DNA of 64,000 nucleotides from contig JAATET010000031.1 in NCBI GenBank assembly GCA_015655545.1, positions 1 to 64,000 of the forward strand. The letters run 5' to 3'. Under the pieces are notes generated by a model, which worked only from the letters and a program-made list of their open reading frames with translations, was not told where the DNA came from and made no database searches. Positions 61,779-64,000 of the stretch are shown here, piece after piece (position 1 is the stretch's first letter; each line of letters opens with the position of its first letter). The DNA comes from Chthoniobacterales bacterium. GTDB taxonomy: Bacteria; Verrucomicrobiota; Verrucomicrobiia; Chthoniobacterales; JAATET01. The position numbers were made by a program, and so were the translations under genes.

Positions 61779-62900
61779 TCAGGCGGCGAGTTCCGCTCCG
61801 GCGGCAGCGATGACGTCGGAGAGGCTGGTCGATTTCCTGGCCTGGAGTTTCTTCATCCCGGACTGAACGGCGGGCAGAATGTCGTCCAGCTCCCGGGCGA
61901 CCACGAAATCGCCGACGACGCACATGCTGCCGAGCAGATCGATGAGCGGATCCCAAAAATGGAGCCCGGCGTGGTTTTGCCGATTGAAGATCACCACCGG
62001 CTTGCCTTCCATGAGCGGATGTTTCTGGTGTTTGAAGATCATCAACGCCAGGAGCTCCTGCACCGTGCCGGCGCCGCCGGGGAGAATGATGAAGGCGTCG
62101 GAATGCTGGATCATCACCTCCATGCGGGTGTAGATATCCGGCCGGGGCCAGAAGCAGGAAAGTCCATCGGGCAGGCCCTCGAGCTCGATGATGTGCGGGA
62201 CGTTCGATCCGGCGGTCCATCCTCCCGCATTCACCGAGCCTTTTACGACCGCGCCCATGATGCCGGAGCGGCCCGCGCCGGAGATGCAGCCGATTTTGTT
62301 TTCGGCCAGGATGCGCCCCATGGCCTCGCCATCCGCCAGGTAGGAAGGTTCCTTGAGCGACGCGGAGCAGAAGACGCAGGCGCTGCCGATGTAATCCTCG
62401 GGAATCGGAGCATCGATGACGGTGCCGCTGGCTTCCGCGATCTTGTGGCGCCGCGCATCCGGAGTGCCTTGCGACTTCGCGAGCTCCAGGCTATCGAGCA
62501 CGGCCTCGGCGGAATCGACCGCGAGCAGGAAGTCTTCGTGGTTCTGGAGAACAGCGCCGAGTTTCCGCAGATGCGCCAGCACCGCGAAGAACGGATTCCA
62601 GGACGCATCTTCGTTGAGGATGATGGTCGGCTTGCCGGCCAGATTGCGGTCGAGCGTCTGGAAGCCGACGAAGATGGAGATCGCCTTGAACATGTCCTCC
62701 AGCGTCGCTCCGGGCGTGAAAACGAAGGCGTCGGATTCGATGATTTTTTTCTCGATGTTCGAGAGCGTGATCCGCTGGTCGCCATTCGAGTTATAGATGT
62801 CCCATCCTTTTGCGAAGAGGAGGTAGAGAAGCCTGGCGCGAGAGGCGCGACTGGGGTCATCGGCGCCGAGAACGGTTCCGGAAAGTCTGATTTTTGGCAT
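61779..62900 (-). CDS. LOG-family protein, apparently with two LOG-like halves
   Basis: A 373-residue protein, much longer than the usual 190-residue LOG proteins. The C-terminal half has the LOG signature PGGAGTVQELLAL at 274-286 with ISGAGRSGIMGAVVKG upstream. The N-terminal half contains a similar but decayed segment, SDAFVFTPGATLEDMFKAISIF (56-77), followed by AGKPTIILNEDASWNPFF, which parallels MEGKPVVIFNRQNHAGLHFW. LOG proteins cleave nucleoside 5'-monophosphates to release bases (cytokinin-activating in plants). The N-terminal half lacks the GG-x-GT-x-x-E motif. Confidence 0.85.
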   Translation of the reverse strand: MPKIRLSGTVLGADDPSRASRARLLYLLFAKGWDIYNSNGDQRITLSNIEKKIIESDAFVFTPGATLEDMFKAISIFVGFQTLDRNLAGKPTIILNEDASWNPFFAVLAHLRKLGAVLQNHEDFLLAVDSAEAVLDSLELAKSQGTPDARRHKIAEASGTVIDAPIPEDYIGSACVFCSASLKEPSYLADGEAMGRILAENKIGCISGAGRSGIMGAVVKGSVNAGGWTAGSNVPHIIELEGLPDGLSCFWPRPDIYTRMEVMIQHSDAFIILPGGAGTVQELLALMIFKHQKHPLMEGKPVVIFNRQNHAGLHFWDPLIDLLGSMCVVGDFVVARELDDILPAVQSGMKKLQARKSTSLSDVIAAAGAELAA

Positions 62901-62998
62901 GCGTCGCTTAGGTCGTATCGAGAAGTATAGCAGTAAATGGGCCGATGGGAGCAATGTTCGTGCGCTGATTGCGTGGAGGCATTCAGGTTGAAATCGCG

Positions 62999-64000
62999 CT
63001 ACGAGCCCGGTGCGACCGGACTCCATCGGGCAAGCATCCCGGAGAGATCGCGGGGATGGATCGGCTTGGAGAGATAGTCCGACATGCCCGCGGCGAGGCA
63101 GAGCTCGCGGTCGCCCTTCACGGCATTGGCCGTCATCGCGATGATCGGAATGCGGGCATTCGCCGTGCCGCCGGCGCGAATCCGCCGGGTCGCTTCGTAG
63201 CCGTCCATCACGGGCATTTGACAATCCATCAACACCACGTCGTAGGCGTGCGCCGCCAGTGCCTCGATGGCGGCTTGTCCGTTGGCCACGGCCCGCGTCT
63301 CGCAGCCAAGCTTGGACAACACGGCAAGAGCGACCTTTTGATTGGTCGCATTATCCTCCACGAGCAGGACGCGCAGGTTCTCGGGTTTGCGCCCCTCGGG
63401 TGCGGAAAGGTCCTGTTCCGGGGGGAGCGCCTTTCCTTCGCGACACGGCACGGTGAACCAGAAAGCCGACCCGACTCCGGGCGTGCTATCCAGCCCGATC
63501 CGCCCGCCCATCAGCTCGACCAGGTTCTTGGAAATCGCGAGTCCCAGTCCGGAGCCGCCATGGATGCGGGTCGTCGAGGAATCCGCCTGCGAAAAGGGCC
63601 GGAAGAGGTGCGCGGCCTGCTCTGGAGAAATCCCCGCGCCCGTGTCGGACACCTCGAAGCGCAGGTCGTCGCCCTCGCGGGAGACGGAGATGCGGATGCT
63701 CCCCGCGTCGGTAAATTTCACGGCATTTCCGCCGAGATTCAGCAGCACCTGGCGCAGCCGCGTGGGGTCGCCGAGCAGATAACGCGGCACCTCCGGAGCG
63801 AAACGAGTTTCCAGCACCAGCAGCTTCGAGCGGCAGGTCACGGCGAGCATGTCGGCGGTGGAGGAAACCAGGTAGTGGCTGTCGAAATCCAGCTCTTCGA
63901 GCTCCACCTGGCGGGCCTCGATCTTCGAGAAATCGAGCACGTCGTTGATCGTGGCCAGCAGCGCATCCGCGCTGGTCTGGATGGTCTCGACATACCGCAG
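62999..64000 (-). CDS. Hybrid histidine kinase/response regulator, 5' part outside
   Basis: The C-terminal 333 residues of a hybrid kinase whose start is beyond the window edge. The end of a HisKA domain (LRYVETIQTSADALLATINDVLDFSKIEA) is followed by a HATPase with N box LNLGGNAVKF, G1 DTGAGI and G2 GSGLGLAISKNL, and a receiver with acidic pair VEDN, phosphoacceptor Asp in VVLMDCQMPVMDG and Lys in DYLSKPI. The phosphoacceptor His of the kinase is outside. It is probably a sensory phosphorelay protein. Confidence 0.92.
   Translation of the reverse strand: MRYVETIQTSADALLATINDVLDFSKIEARQVELEELDFDSHYLVSSTADMLAVTCRSKLLVLETRFAPEVPRYLLGDPTRLRQVLLNLGGNAVKFTDAGSIRISVSREGDDLRFEVSDTGAGISPEQAAHLFRPFSQADSSTTRIHGGSGLGLAISKNLVELMGGRIGLDSTPGVGSAFWFTVPCREGKALPPEQDLSAPEGRKPENLRVLLVEDNATNQKVALAVLSKLGCETRAVANGQAAIEALAAHAYDVVLMDCQMPVMDGYEATRRIRAGGTANARIPIIAMTANAVKGDRELCLAAGMSDYLSKPIHPRDLSGMLARWSPVAPGS

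Overview
The window is a GC-rich bacterial chromosome segment that fits Verrucomicrobiota best, with moderate confidence. The indications are an SHD1 plus DUF1570-type metallopeptidase, a DUF6498 membrane protein, secreted RHS-locus proteins with repeated GQLK motifs, a DUF3300 protein and many short intergenic hairpin repeats. No 16S gene or taxon-defining marker is present, so this rests on gene families.

Layout. 0-1.8 kb: a STAS/GHKL-ATPase switch pair of lower GC lies on the 3' side of a tRNA-Lys(CTT). 2.0-4.6 kb: a SAM-I riboswitch with its own promoter heads an operon of a divergent threonine-synthase-like enzyme, a ThiS/MoaD-type sulfur carrier, a NIL-domain protein and a NYN/YacP nuclease. 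4.6-6.6 kb: lipoprotein, SufE-like protein and a two-domain sulfurtransferase, so sulfur handling is concentrated in the first 6.6 kb. 6.7-30.2 kb: mostly housekeeping genes (DEAD-box helicase, flavoprotein, OsmC, peptidase, transglutaminase, YhbY, SlyD, glycosyltransferase, ABC exporter, RluA, RsmH, MazG-like, TrhO/RluA, dienelactone hydrolase). 30.2-42.1 kb: a lower-GC accessory region with a secreted-protein/YadA-head/GQLK/RHS cassette, a candidate RHS immunity lipoprotein, a REP-associated tyrosine transposase bounded by inverted repeats, a relic, a further membrane protein, a gene fragment and nested hairpin repeats. 42.1-64 kb: housekeeping again (RNase HI, ferritin-like, RapA-like helicase, RRM protein, LysM/YkuD-like protein, a DnaJ-headed operon of unknowns, a PIN/RHH toxin-antitoxin pair, HtpG, Rsm22-like, RF3, HflX, LOG family, hybrid kinase).

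The best candidate for an undescribed system is the SAM-riboswitch operon at 2.0-4.1 kb. Riboswitch control, a PLP enzyme of the O-phosphohomoserine-using family with an altered lysine motif, a sulfur carrier ending in Gly-Gly and a NIL domain together suggest protein-thiocarboxylate-dependent homocysteine (methionine) synthesis instead of threonine synthesis. That is an inference. The second is the RHS polymorphic-toxin locus.

Four conserved genes are broken in this sequence: TrhO-RluA fusion (in-frame TAG), rnhA (in-frame TGA), a large unknown gene (probable one-base frameshift) and a Gfo/Idh/MocA oxidoreductase (in-frame TAG). The three stops can each be explained by one C:G to T:A change, so sequence error or recent mutation should be considered before any recoding. 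TAG is the ordinary stop of several intact genes here.
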